Part shown: positions 19,429 through 29,532 of the stretch, piece by piece | How positions within the stretch are numbered: position 1 is the first letter of the stretch | Layout: each line of letters starts with the position of its first letter | NCBI RefSeq assembly: GCF_014171595.1 | Contig: NZ_CP050451.1 | Location: 4,464,001-4,528,000 of the forward strand | DNA: 64,000 bases | Reading direction: 5' to 3' | Source of the DNA: Massilia sp. Se16.2.3 | GTDB taxonomy: Bacteria > Pseudomonadota > Gammaproteobacteria > Burkholderiales > Burkholderiaceae_D | Position numbers and translations under genes: made by a program | The notes under the pieces: model-generated | Database searches by the model: none | What the model saw: only the letters and a program-made list of their open reading frames with translations | Told to the model about the DNA's origin: nothing

Positions 19429-20451
19429 ATGAAAACTGCATTCAAGCTGGCACCGGTTGCGATCGCGCTGATCGCCTGCCTGCCCGCGAAAGCATGGAAC
19501 ACGGAAACCCATCGTCGTATCGCCATGGACGCGATCGAATTCATGAAGACGCATCCTGCCCAGACTAAATACGCGAAGCTGCTCGCCGGCGTTACCAGGG
19601 CCGGCTACACGATGGAGCAATTCGCCGCGGCGATCGGCCAGGGCGCGCATGATGTCGATTACTTCGAAGATACCTACATCTGCGGCGCGACCACCGGCAA
19701 CTGCGCCAACGCGCCGCTGTGGGGCCTGGCATCGGACGTGGCCCACTACACCTCGTTCTGGCACTTCCAGAACCGCACCGCGGGCCAGGACGCGCATGGC
19801 AACCGCTTCGGCGGCTACAACTATGCCAAGCTGGCCAACCCGGGCGACATCGACAAGCTGGCCGCGACCTGGCTGGTAAACGACTACCTCGACGACGGCG
19901 CGGGCGGCATGAACGGCTGGTTCGGCGACGCCACCAGGTACAACAGCTATGGCGTCACCGAGGCGCACTACCGCCAGGGCAGCAGCTCGACGCCGCAGAT
20001 GTACGAGGACTACCAGAAATTCCCCTTCCAGCCGATCGACAACCTCGGCCAGTACTTCTTCTCGCGCTTCCTGCAGGCGCCGTCGGCGCAGTCGCTGGGC
20101 TTCTCGCTGCATACGACCGACCTGCTGCAGCCGCACCATACCTATGGCACGCTGGGCAATGGCCACTCTTCGTGGGAAGGCTGGGTGGGCGACAACTACG
20201 ACCGGGAAAAGCTGAACGACGGCGCGCTGGTGCTGGCGGCGCTGAACGACTTCACGCCGCTGGCCGCGAGCGCGACCGATATCCGCCCCTTGCTGAACCA
20301 GGGCGGCGCCTACTCGTACAAGTATGGCGGCGCGGTGCTGTCGTCGTCGGATAACGAGGTGCGCAAGGCGGTGGCGCGCAAGATGGTGCCGCATTCGATC
20401 GCGATGGCGGTGCGGATCCTGGATCGGGCGGCGGAGAGACTGGCGCAGTAA
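19429..20451 (+). CDS. Exported zinc phospholipase C-like protein 2
   Basis: 340 aa, intact, a close paralogue of the protein at 16366-17391. Signal peptide ends AKA and the mature chain begins WNTETHRRIAMDA, again with Trp at position 1. Shared ligand blocks are HDVDYFEDT, FWHFQN, TTDLLQPHH and HSSWEGW; both copies also have YICGATTGNC or FICGATTGNC, probably a disulfide. Last gene of the accessory cluster, with its own ribosome site (AAAAGGAAA). Confidence 0.78.
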   Translation: MKTAFKLAPVAIALIACLPAKAWNTETHRRIAMDAIEFMKTHPAQTKYAKLLAGVTRAGYTMEQFAAAIGQGAHDVDYFEDTYICGATTGNCANAPLWGLASDVAHYTSFWHFQNRTAGQDAHGNRFGGYNYAKLANPGDIDKLAATWLVNDYLDDGAGGMNGWFGDATRYNSYGVTEAHYRQGSSSTPQMYEDYQKFPFQPIDNLGQYFFSRFLQAPSAQSLGFSLHTTDLLQPHHTYGTLGNGHSSWEGWVGDNYDREKLNDGALVLAALNDFTPLAASATDIRPLLNQGGAYSYKYGGAVLSSSDNEVRKAVARKMVPHSIAMAVRILDRAAERLAQ

Positions 20452-20469
20452 GGCACCGCGGCGCTGCAA

Positions 20470-20638
20470 CGTAGGGTGGGCGGCTCCATCGGTACAGTCG
20501 GGCATTCGTGGCGTCGACGCCGCCCACGCGTTCAACCGGCCGTGGAAACCCCGCGACCATGCCCGCGTGCGTTGAACGCGTGGGCGGCGCAGGCCTCGCG
20601 TTCTCTCACGCGTTCCCGCTTTAGCCGCCCACCCTACG
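20470..20638. repeat. REP/BIME-type inverted pair (copy 2)
   Basis: Unit one begins CGTAGGGTGGGCGGC and closes at CGCCGCCCACGCGTTCAACC. Unit two begins GTTGAACGCGTGGGCGGC and ends GCCGCCCACCCTACG. It is arranged like copy 1 and lies between phospholipase 2 and ilvC, at the right edge of the accessory block. Confidence 0.8.
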
Positions 20639-20647
20639 AGAACACCA

Positions 20648-21783
<1,136 letters not shown>

Positions 21784-21807
21784 ATGTTGATCGAAGCCGG
21801 TGGCGGA

Positions 21808-22299
21808 TCAGACCTTGAGGATGCGCTCGCCACGGCCGATACCCGAGCCGCCGGTACGGACGGTTTCGAGGATCGAGGCGCGGTCGATGGCGTCGATGAA
21901 GGCGTCGAGCTTGCTCTTGGCACCGGTCAGTTCGATCGTGTAGGTCTTTTCCGTGACGTCGATGATGCGGCCGCGGAAGATGTCGGCGGTGCGCTTGATT
22001 TCCTCGCGCTCCTTGCCGACCGCCCTCACCTTGAGCAGCATGAGCTCGCGCTCGATGTGCTGGCCTTCGGTCAGGTCGACCACCTTCACGACTTCGATCA
22101 GCCGGTTCAGGTGCTTGGTGATCTGCTCGATGATGTCGTCCGAGCCGGAGGTGACGATGGTCATGCGCGAGAGCGTCGCGTCTTCGGTCGGCGCCACGGT
22201 CAGGGTTTCGATGTTGTAGCCACGCGCCGAGAACAGGCCCACCACGCGGGACAGTGCGCCGGCTTCGTTCTCCAGCAGGACCGAGATGATGTGTCTCAT
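21808..22299 (-). CDS. ilvN: Acetolactate synthase small subunit
   Basis: 163 aa regulatory subunit that gives valine feedback control. The N-terminal ACT domain is clear (ISVLLENEAGALSRVVGLFS), followed by the second domain with EREEIKRTADIFRGRIIDV. Its ATG is directly next to the stop of the large-subunit gene, so the pair is translationally linked. Confidence 0.97.
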   Translation of the reverse strand: MRHIISVLLENEAGALSRVVGLFSARGYNIETLTVAPTEDATLSRMTIVTSGSDDIIEQITKHLNRLIEVVKVVDLTEGQHIERELMLLKVRAVGKEREEIKRTADIFRGRIIDVTEKTYTIELTGAKSKLDAFIDAIDRASILETVRTGGSGIGRGERILKV

Positions 22300-24036
22300 T
22301 TACAGGTCCTCCGAGCCGAGCAGCATTTCGGACAAGCCGGCGCCCGCCTTGACCATCGGCCAGACGTTTTCGCTCTGGTCGGTGATGAAGTTCATGAACA
22401 CCAGGCGATCCTTCATGGCAAAGGCTTCGCGCAGCGAGCCTTCCACGTCGCCCGGCTTCTCGATGCGCATGCCGACGTGGCCGTAGGCTTCGGCCAGCTT
22501 CTCGAAGTCCGGCAGCGAATCCATGTAGGACTCGGAATAGCGCGAGCCGTAGTCGATCTGCTGCCACTGTCTGACCATGCCGAGGAAGCGGTTGTTGAGC
22601 AGGATGATCTTCGGGGTCAGGTGGTACTGCTTGCAGGTCGCGAGCTCCTGGATGCACATCTGGATCGAGCCTTCGCCCGTCACGCAGGCGACCGTCGCGC
22701 CGGGGTTCGCCATCTGCACGCCCATCGCATACGGCAGGCCGACGCCCATCGTCCCGAGGCCACCGGAATTGATCCAGCGGCGCGGTTTTTCGAAGGGGTA
22801 GTACTGGGCTGCCCACATCTGGTGCTGGCCGACGTCGGAGGTAACGAAGGCGTCGCCGCCCGTCACCTGCCAGAGCTGTTCGATGACCGACTGCGGCTTG
22901 ATGACGAGATCGGACTTCTCGTACTTCAGGCAATCGCGCCCGCGCCACTCGGCAATCTGCTTCCACCAGGGAGCCAGCGACGGCGAGCTGCTGCGCGGAC
23001 CGGCTGCGTCGAGCTGAGCGAGGAATTCGGTCAGCACTTCCTTGACGTTGCCGACGATGGGAATGTCGACCTTGACCCGTTTCGAGATCGAGGACGGATC
23101 GATGTCGATGTGGATGATCTTGCGCGGGTGGCTGGCGAAGTGCTTGGGGTTGCCGATCACGCGGTCGTCGAAACGGGCGCCGATGGCGATCAGGACGTCG
23201 CAGTGCTGCATCGCCATGTTCGCTTCATAGGTTCCGTGCATGCCCGGCATACCGACGAAATGCTCGTCGCTGGCGCGCGAGCCGCCCAGGCCCATCAGCG
23301 TGTTGGTGACCGGCGCGCCGAGCTTGTCGACCAGGCGATTCAATTCGTTCGAGGCATTCGCCAGGATGACGCCGCCGCCCGCATAGATCATCGGCCGTTC
23401 GGCGCCGGCCAGCAGCTGCACGGCCTTGCGGATCTGGCCCGCATGGCCCTTGTCGACCGGCTTGTACGAGCGCATCTCGATCTCGCGAGGGTAGTCGTAC
23501 ACGCACTTGTGCATGCTGATGTCCTTCGGGATATCGACCAGCACGGGGCCGGGGCGGCCGGTGCGCGCGATGAAGAAGGCTTTCTTCATCGTCGTCGCCA
23601 GGTCCTTGACGTCCTTGACGAGGAAATTGTGCTTGACCACCGGACGCGTGATGCCGACCGTGTCGCATTCCTGGAAGGCGTCCTGGCCGATCGCGTGACT
23701 GGGCACCTGGCCGCTGATGACGACCATCGGGATCGAGTCCATGTAGGCGGTCGATAATCCCGTGACGGCATTCGTCACGCCCGGACCGGAGGTGACGATG
23801 GCGACGCCGACGGTGTTGGAGCTGCGCGAATAGGCATCGGCCGCGTGCACGGCTGCCTGTTCGTGGCGCACGAGGACGTGCTGGAATGCGTCCTGCTGGA
23901 AGATGGCGTCGTAGATATACAGCACCGCGCCGCCGGGATAGCCGAAGACGTGTTTCACGCCCTCCTCGGCCAGGCAACGCACGACAATTTCAGCGCCCGT
24001 CAGTTGACCTGTCGGACCTGAGGCTTCGTTATTCAT
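22300..24036 (-). CDS. ilvB: Acetolactate synthase large subunit
   Basis: 578 aa thiamine-diphosphate enzyme that makes acetolactate and acetohydroxybutyrate. The activating glutamate is in LVRHEQAAVHAADAY, and the ThDP/magnesium motif reads TGEGSIQMCIQEL with GEG in place of the textbook GDG, which I believe is common in this order. FAD-contact and dimer regions are intact. First gene of ilvB-ilvN-ilvC. I looked for a leader peptide rich in Ile/Val/Leu codons upstream and did not see one. Confidence 0.97.
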   Translation of the reverse strand: MNNEASGPTGQLTGAEIVVRCLAEEGVKHVFGYPGGAVLYIYDAIFQQDAFQHVLVRHEQAAVHAADAYSRSSNTVGVAIVTSGPGVTNAVTGLSTAYMDSIPMVVISGQVPSHAIGQDAFQECDTVGITRPVVKHNFLVKDVKDLATTMKKAFFIARTGRPGPVLVDIPKDISMHKCVYDYPREIEMRSYKPVDKGHAGQIRKAVQLLAGAERPMIYAGGGVILANASNELNRLVDKLGAPVTNTLMGLGGSRASDEHFVGMPGMHGTYEANMAMQHCDVLIAIGARFDDRVIGNPKHFASHPRKIIHIDIDPSSISKRVKVDIPIVGNVKEVLTEFLAQLDAAGPRSSSPSLAPWWKQIAEWRGRDCLKYEKSDLVIKPQSVIEQLWQVTGGDAFVTSDVGQHQMWAAQYYPFEKPRRWINSGGLGTMGVGLPYAMGVQMANPGATVACVTGEGSIQMCIQELATCKQYHLTPKIILLNNRFLGMVRQWQQIDYGSRYSESYMDSLPDFEKLAEAYGHVGMRIEKPGDVEGSLREAFAMKDRLVFMNFITDQSENVWPMVKAGAGLSEMLLGSEDL

Positions 24037-24516
24037 GAATCGTTCCTTTCAAAACCCATGGGGAGATTGATCGGATGCTCGTTCCTAACGAAATGCGGAT
24101 TGCCCTACAGCGCTCGAGCTTCCCTTCTTTCTGCGTGCACACACATGCGTTCGGTTACCCATAGATAACCTGCGGACACGGTGCTGGACGCAACTCGTTT
24201 GGCTGAGTGTCTGTAGCGGCTCGGCGCATCTCTCGCGCTTGTGGCGCGGGTTGGAGCAAACTGCCTACAAATGAAAGCGTGTCATGCCTGGCGGGCTTTG
24301 TGTGCGCGTCTGACTGACGATGGAGCTTCGAGGGTGCAAAGCGTAAGAAACACCTTACTGCGTTGCACCATTTTGGTCAAGAACAAAAATGGAAGAGATA
24401 CAACGCACGGTGTTGGTGCGCTGTGGGGAGGGTTGAGGCGGGGATATCGTGCAGTGCAATGATGAGTGGCGAAAGTAGGGGCCGGGGGACGCGTTGCCAA
24501 TGTGCCGACGGTCAGA

Positions 24517-24650
24517 CCGCGTGGAGTCAAGCCTCCACCCTACGTTTCACGACGGCCAACGGTTGCGCGAACTCGCCCGGATCGCTCGATCTCCGTAGGG
24601 TGGAGGCGGCCGGCGAGGCTCCCGACTCCACGCGGTCGTGCTCACGCATA
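24517..24650. repeat. REP-type pair (copy 4), outward-facing
   Basis: Unit one is CGCGTGGAGTC, a short loop, then CTCCACCCTACG. Unit two is CGTAGGGTGGAGGC, a longer loop, then CTCCACGCGGTCG. They lie in the 648-base gap between ilvB and the ABC permease. The rest of that gap (24037-24516) holds no recognisable gene. Confidence 0.75.
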
Positions 24651-24684
24651 CCCCACGGCGTGAACTCGCCACGCACCCACGCCC

Positions 24685-25564
24685 TCACCGCTCCATCCCC
24701 CACCTTCTCACCGTCACCCGCTCGAGCGTATGAAACACCAGATGCTCCACCGCCAGCCCGATGATGATCACCATCGCCAACCCGGCAAACACTTTATCGG
24801 TGAACAGTTCGTTGCGGCTCTGGAAGATATACCAGCCCAGTCCGCCCTTCCCCGAGGTGGTGCCGAACACGAGCTCCGCGGCAATCAGCGTGCGCCAGGC
24901 AAAGGCCCAGCCGATCTTCAGGCCCGACAGGATGGCGGGCAAGGCCGCCGGGATGAGGATCTGCAATACCAGCCGCAGGCCCGTCAAGCCATAGTTGCGC
25001 CCGGCCATGCGCAGCGTCTCGGGCACGGCGCGAAAGCCGGCGCAGGCATTCAGGGTCAGCGGCCACATCACCGAATGCATCAGCACCATGACCAGGCTAC
25101 CCTTGCCCAGCCCGAACCACAGCAGCGCGATCGGCAGCAGGGCAATGGCCGGCAGCGGGTTGAACATCGAGGTCAAGGTTTCGATCAGTTCGCGCCCGAT
25201 GCGGTGCGACACCGCCAGCCAGGTCAGCAGGAATGCTGCGCCGATGCCCATCAGGTAGCCCTGGGTCAGCACGGCAAACGAGACGGCCACGTAGCCGGGC
25301 AGTTCGCCCGACACCAGCCCCTCGCACAGCGCCTGCGCCGTGTGCCAGGCGGTCGGCAGCAGGAGTTCGTTGTCGAACCAGCGCGCCAGCGCTTCCCAGA
25401 CAATGGCCAGCACCAGCAGGATGCCGGCCTTGCGCAGCCAGGCCAGGTTGGCGGGAACGCGGGTGGCTGCCGCCCCCCTGCTGCGTAGGCGCGGCCGCCG
25501 GTACGGGCGCGGCCAGCGCCAGTTCGACTTCGGGACGGATGGGTGGTGCGCGGAAGGCGTTCAT
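24685..25564 (-). CDS. ABC transporter permease (sulfonate/nitrate type), frameshifted
   Basis: About 292 aa. The true start is the ATG at 25564, overlapping the ATPase stop (ATGA), and reads MNAFRAPPIRPEVELALA. A one-base change in a run of six C at about 25475-25480 moves the frame, after which the permease continues (VPANLAWLRKAGILLVL). Six hydrophobic segments and the loop that contacts the ATPase (EAA-type region AGRNYGLTGLRLVLQILIP) are present. Last gene of a four-gene operon. Confidence 0.85.
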
Positions 25565-26424
25565 ACATGCAAGACACAGGGTTGAGGAAGCTCGGCAGCA
25601 GGGGCGGCATCGGTTTTCGCCTCGCCGAACAGCAGACGGTGAATGCGCGCCGTGGCGGCGCCGAACTCGGCGCTACCGGCATTGCCGAGGTCGAACTGGT
25701 GACTGTTCAGCTCGGCACGCACACGGCCCGGATGGGGGCTGAGCAGCAGGATGCGGTTGCCCACCACCAGCGCTTCCTCGATCGAGTGCGTCACGAACAG
25801 CATCGTGAAACCGATCTCGTCCCACAGGCGCTGCAGTTCTTCCTGCATCGTGCGCCGGGTGAGCGCGTCGAGCGCGGCAAAGGGTTCGTCCATCAGCAGG
25901 ATGCTTGGTCCCATGGCCAGCGCCCGCGCAATCGCGACGCGCGCCTTCATGCCGCCGGACAAGGTGTGCGGGTAGGCGTCGAGGAAGCGCGCCAGGCCCA
26001 CCTTGCCCAGCCAGTGGCGGGCGCGTTCGCGTGCTTCGGCTTTCCTGATGCCGGCGGCGAGCATCGGAAACATCACGTTGCCCTCCACCGTCTTCCAGGG
26101 CGGCAACTGGTCGAATTCCTGGAAGACGACGATGCGATCAAGTCCCGGCCCGGTGATCGGCCGTCCGCCCAGGCGCAGGCTGCCTGCGCGCGGCGCGATG
26201 AAACCGGCCACGGCTTTCAGCAGGGTCGACTTGCCGCAGCCGGACGGCCCCAGCAGGACGAAACGGTCGCCGCGGTGCACGTCGAAACTCACGTCATCGG
26301 TGGCACGCACCACGCCATGGTCGGTCGCGTACTCGAGCGTGACATGTTCGGCGCGCAGCAGCGCGTCCTGGGGCACGACTTGCAGGGTGGACAGGTTCGC
26401 GGGCGCATTCATGGGCGGAATCAA
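25561..26424 (-). CDS. ABC transporter ATPase (SsuB/TauB type)
   Basis: 287 aa. Walker A LGPSGCGKSTLLK, signature LSGGMKARVAIARAL and Walker B ILLMDEPFAALD are all intact, with the D-loop and H-loop (FVTHSIEEAL) after. This is the nitrate/sulfonate/taurine import class. It starts one base from the stop of the binding protein and overlaps the permease gene. Confidence 0.92.
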   Translation of the reverse strand: MIPPMNAPANLSTLQVVPQDALLRAEHVTLEYATDHGVVRATDDVSFDVHRGDRFVLLGPSGCGKSTLLKAVAGFIAPRAGSLRLGGRPITGPGLDRIVVFQEFDQLPPWKTVEGNVMFPMLAAGIRKAEARERARHWLGKVGLARFLDAYPHTLSGGMKARVAIARALAMGPSILLMDEPFAALDALTRRTMQEELQRLWDEIGFTMLFVTHSIEEALVVGNRILLLSPHPGRVRAELNSHQFDLGNAGSAEFGAATARIHRLLFGEAKTDAAPAAELPQPCVLHV

Positions 26425-26425
26425 C

Positions 26426-27430
26426 TCAGCTTCCCGAGGCCAGCGCCGGGTGGTCGAAGAAATAGTCGCGCCACGAGGCCGGCTTGTTGCGGATCGCCCC
26501 GACCTGGTGCAGGAACTGGGCCAGGCCCAGGGTGTTCTGCGGCGCCACCTTGAACTGCACCTTCGGATCCTTGATCACCTTGATGAGCAGGGCGCGGTCG
26601 ATGCTGCCCTTGTTCACGCGCAGGTAGGCGTCGGCCGCCGCTTCCGGATTGCTGGTGGCCAGGCGAGCCGCCTCCACCAGCGCGTCGAGGAAAGCGCGGT
26701 AGGTCTTCGGATTCTCCTTTACATACCTTTCGGTGGCATACAGCACCGTGGCCGAGCTCGGCCCGCCCAGCACCTGGTAGGAGTCGAGCACGATTTTCGC
26801 GTTCGGGTTGCCGGCCAGTTCCTGATCCTGGAACGGGGGATTGGCGAAGTGGGCATTGATTTCGGTCTTGCCGGCGATCACGGCGGCGGCCGCATCCGGG
26901 TGTGGCAGCGCCTGGGTAAGCGGGTCGAGCTTGCGGAACTCGGCGGGGCCCCACTGCTTGCTGGCCGCCATCTGCAGGATGCGCGCCTGCACCGATACCG
27001 TCACGGCCGGTAGCGCGATGCGGTCCTTCGGGCCGAAGTCGGCGATCGATTTCACGGCCGGGTTGGTGCTGATCAGGTAGTACGGGAAATTGCCGAGCGA
27101 AGCAACGGCGCGCACGTTCTGCTTGCCGGCGGTACGATCCCAGACCGTCATCAGGGGGCCGAGTCCGGCGCCGACCACGTCCACGGAATTGGACAGCAAG
27201 GCGTCATTGGTGGCGGCGCCGCCCGAGAGCTTGACCCAGTCGACATCGATGTCGACGCCGTATTTCTTGCCATGCTTTTCGATGAGCTTCTGGTCCTGCG
27301 CGACATTGAGCAGCAGGTAGACCACGCCGAACTGCTCGGCGATGCGGATCTTGCCTTCGGCATGGGCACCGCCGGCGCCCGCCAGCAGGGACAGGGCGAC
27401 GAGGGCAGCGGCAAACTTTCTGGTATTCAA
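26426..27430 (-). CDS. ABC transporter substrate-binding protein
   Basis: 334 aa from a TTG start at 27430, chosen because AGGAG lies seven bases upstream and a signal peptide follows at once (KFAAALVALSLLAGAGGAHA). The frame itself stays open to 27991. The fold is the SsuA/NrtA/TauA type (IRIAEQFGVVYLLLNVAQ, VDVVGAGLGPLM). The ligand is not evident from sequence; the dioxygenase upstream points to an organosulfur compound. Confidence 0.88.
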   Translation of the reverse strand: MNTRKFAAALVALSLLAGAGGAHAEGKIRIAEQFGVVYLLLNVAQDQKLIEKHGKKYGVDIDVDWVKLSGGAATNDALLSNSVDVVGAGLGPLMTVWDRTAGKQNVRAVASLGNFPYYLISTNPAVKSIADFGPKDRIALPAVTVSVQARILQMAASKQWGPAEFRKLDPLTQALPHPDAAAAVIAGKTEINAHFANPPFQDQELAGNPNAKIVLDSYQVLGGPSSATVLYATERYVKENPKTYRAFLDALVEAARLATSNPEAAADAYLRVNKGSIDRALLIKVIKDPKVQFKVAPQNTLGLAQFLHQVGAIRNKPASWRDYFFDHPALASGS

Positions 27431-27444
27431 ATCGATTCTCCTGG

Positions 27445-28335
27445 TCAGAACGGGACGTCGCCCGCGATCGTGGTGCGGTAGAGCTTGCGGCGCTGCTCGG
27501 GCGGACAGCCTGCCGCCAGGTGCAGCAGCGAGCGGTTGTCCCAGAACACCATGTCGTGCGGCTGCCAATGGTGGCGGTAGATGAATTCGGGGCGTGTCGC
27601 GTGTTCGAACAGCGCCGCCAGCAAGGCGCGGCTGCGCGCTTCCGGGATGTCGACGATGCGGGTGGTGAAATGTTCGCTGACAAACAGGGCGCGGCGCCCG
27701 GTTTCCGGATGGGTACGCACGACCGGATGGCGCACCGGCACCACCTCGTCGATCTGCGCCTGGGTCAGCGCGGGGCGCCAGGGGTTCAGCTTGCGCAGGT
27801 CCTCGTAGCGTGCCAGGTAGCTGTGCTCGGCCCAGGCGCCTTCCACTTCGCGCTTGAGCGCATCGGGCAGCGTGTCCCAGGCCAGGTGCTGGTTGGCGAA
27901 CAGGGTGTCGCCTCCTTCGGCTGGCAGCTCCTGGGCGTGCAGCATCGAACCCAGGCTGGGCACCGCCTTGTAGGACAGGTCGGAATGCCACAGGTGGCCA
28001 GCGTCCCCCAGGCCGATGGGTTCGCCGTTCTCGCGGATGTTCGAGACGATCAGTACCTCGGGTTCTTCCTTGAGCTGGAACTGGCGCAGCACGTGGATCT
28101 GCAGTTCGCCGAAACGGCGGCTGAAGGCGACCTGCTGGGCCGGCGTGATGCGCGCGTCGCGAAACACGAGCACGTGGTGGTCGAGATGGGCGCGGTGCAC
28201 GCGCGCCAGGTCGGCGGTGGACAGCGGGCGCGACAGGTCGAGTCCGAGCACCTCGGCGCCCAGCGGTGCGTGCAGGGGGCGGATGTCGAAATCCTGGCGG
28301 GCAGGTGATCCTGCGGAAAGCGTGTCGAGCGGCAT
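27445..28335 (-). CDS. TauD/TfdA-family Fe(II)/2-oxoglutarate dioxygenase
   Basis: 296 aa from ATG 28335. Members hydroxylate compounds such as taurine or alkanesulfonates, releasing sulfite. Iron ligands are His and Asp in HLWHSDLSY and a distal His, probably in HDMVFWDNRSLLH; the 2-oxoglutarate arginine is likely in YRTTI near the C-terminus. First gene of a unit dioxygenase, binding protein, ATPase, permease, which fits uptake and oxidative desulfonation. Divergent from the sigma-factor gene with 226 bases between. Confidence 0.88.
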   Translation of the reverse strand: MPLDTLSAGSPARQDFDIRPLHAPLGAEVLGLDLSRPLSTADLARVHRAHLDHHVLVFRDARITPAQQVAFSRRFGELQIHVLRQFQLKEEPEVLIVSNIRENGEPIGLGDAGHLWHSDLSYKAVPSLGSMLHAQELPAEGGDTLFANQHLAWDTLPDALKREVEGAWAEHSYLARYEDLRKLNPWRPALTQAQIDEVVPVRHPVVRTHPETGRRALFVSEHFTTRIVDIPEARSRALLAALFEHATRPEFIYRHHWQPHDMVFWDNRSLLHLAAGCPPEQRRKLYRTTIAGDVPF

Positions 28336-28561
28336 GGTGGGGGCGTTGAGTTGGAACGTGCGATCCAGATTAAGGCCGCGATGTCGGGGCGACAACGAAT
28401 CGTTTCGACTATCCTCATGCGTTTTTTGACGGCCCGCCTGGCGGCCCCGCCGCGCATTGCTGAGCAATTACGGTGCATGTACGGTGGTTTTTTGCTAGGA
28501 TTCGTGGGTTTTCCATAAAGCACGGGCTACGTACCCGGAGCGCACCACCCCTTTCCAGCGC

Positions 28562-29131
28562 ATGGCGACAGACAAAGAACTCAACGACTTCCTCGAGAAT
28601 GTCGAACGGCGCGCCTTCAAGCAGGCCGTGTACGCGGTGCGCAAGGACGAGTCAGCGCTCGACATCGTGCAGGACGCGATGATCAAGCTCGCCGAAAAAT
28701 ACGGCGACAAGCCCGCTGCCGAGCTGCCGATGCTGTTCCAGCGCATCCTGCAGACGACCATCCTCGACTATTTTCGCCGCGAAAAGGTGCGCAACGCCTG
28801 GGTCAGCCTCTTCGGGGGGCTGGGCCGCCGCGAAGGCGAGGACGAGGACTTTGATATACTCAATTCGTATGAAGCGGAAGAAGGATCCGCCGCGGCCGAG
28901 TCCAGCATGGACCAGGTCGAACGTGCCCAGACCTTGCGCCTGATCGAAGCGGAGATACAAAAACTCCCGGCGCGTCAACGCGAAGCCTTCCTTATGCGTT
29001 ACTGGCAGGATATGGACGTGGCCGAAACGGCCGCAGCGATGGGATGCTCCGAGGGCAGTGTCAAAACACATTGCTCTCGCGCCACGCATGCTCTCGCCGA
29101 TGCCCTGCGGGCCAAGGGAATACAATTATGA
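28562..29131 (+). CDS. ECF-type RNA polymerase sigma factor
   Basis: 189 aa. Region 2 is visible as DIVQDAMIKLAEKY and the -10-binding helix near TTILDYFRREKVRNAW. An acidic linker (GEDEDFDILNSYEAEEG) separates it from region 4 (LPARQREAFLMRYWQDMDVAETAAAMGCSEGSVKTHCSRA). Followed with a four-base overlap by DUF3619, then DUF3106 and an RDD protein, a conserved Burkholderiales group often found beside ilv genes. Confidence 0.93.
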   Translation: MATDKELNDFLENVERRAFKQAVYAVRKDESALDIVQDAMIKLAEKYGDKPAAELPMLFQRILQTTILDYFRREKVRNAWVSLFGGLGRREGEDEDFDILNSYEAEEGSAAAESSMDQVERAQTLRLIEAEIQKLPARQREAFLMRYWQDMDVAETAAAMGCSEGSVKTHCSRATHALADALRAKGIQL

Positions 29132-29532
29132 ATACCGACGACATCAACCTGGCGTACAAGCTGCGCCGTGCACTGGACGAGAACCTCGAGGCGCTGCCGG
29201 CTTCCACGGCCGAGCGCCTGGCAAGCGCGCGCGCGCAGGCATTGGCACGCAAGAAAGCCGATGCGCCTGCCGCTGCCCGCAAGGAAACGCGCCGCCGCTG
29301 GTTCGATGTCGACTTCCATTTTTCAAACGGCGGCCTCGGCCGCCTGGGCGTGGCCATCCCGCTGCTGGCGCTGGCCGTCGGCCTTGGCGGGCTGTACCAG
29401 TATGAACAGCAGGAGCGTATCGCCGAGCTGGCCGAACTCGACGCGGCCGTGCTGGCCGACGAACTGCCGCTGACGGCTTACCTCGACCATGGCTTCAATG
29501 CCTATCTGGAGTCGCAACAGCGCCGCCAATGA
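29128..29532 (+). CDS. DUF3619 membrane protein (probable sigma regulator)
   Basis: 134 aa from ATG 29128, overlapping the sigma-factor stop (ATGA). One membrane segment, LGVAIPLLALAVGLGGLYQY, lies in the middle with a cytoplasmic N-terminal part (NLAYKLRRALDENLEALPAS). The coupling with an ECF sigma factor and this layout suggest an anti-sigma role, but the family is not characterised. Confidence 0.8.
   Translation: MNTDDINLAYKLRRALDENLEALPASTAERLASARAQALARKKADAPAAARKETRRRWFDVDFHFSNGGLGRLGVAIPLLALAVGLGGLYQYEQQERIAELAELDAAVLADELPLTAYLDHGFNAYLESQQRRQ

Noticed and set aside
24037..24300. ilv leader peptide or attenuator upstream of ilvB
   Set aside because: No short frame rich in Ile, Val or Leu codons followed by competing hairpins on the minus strand.
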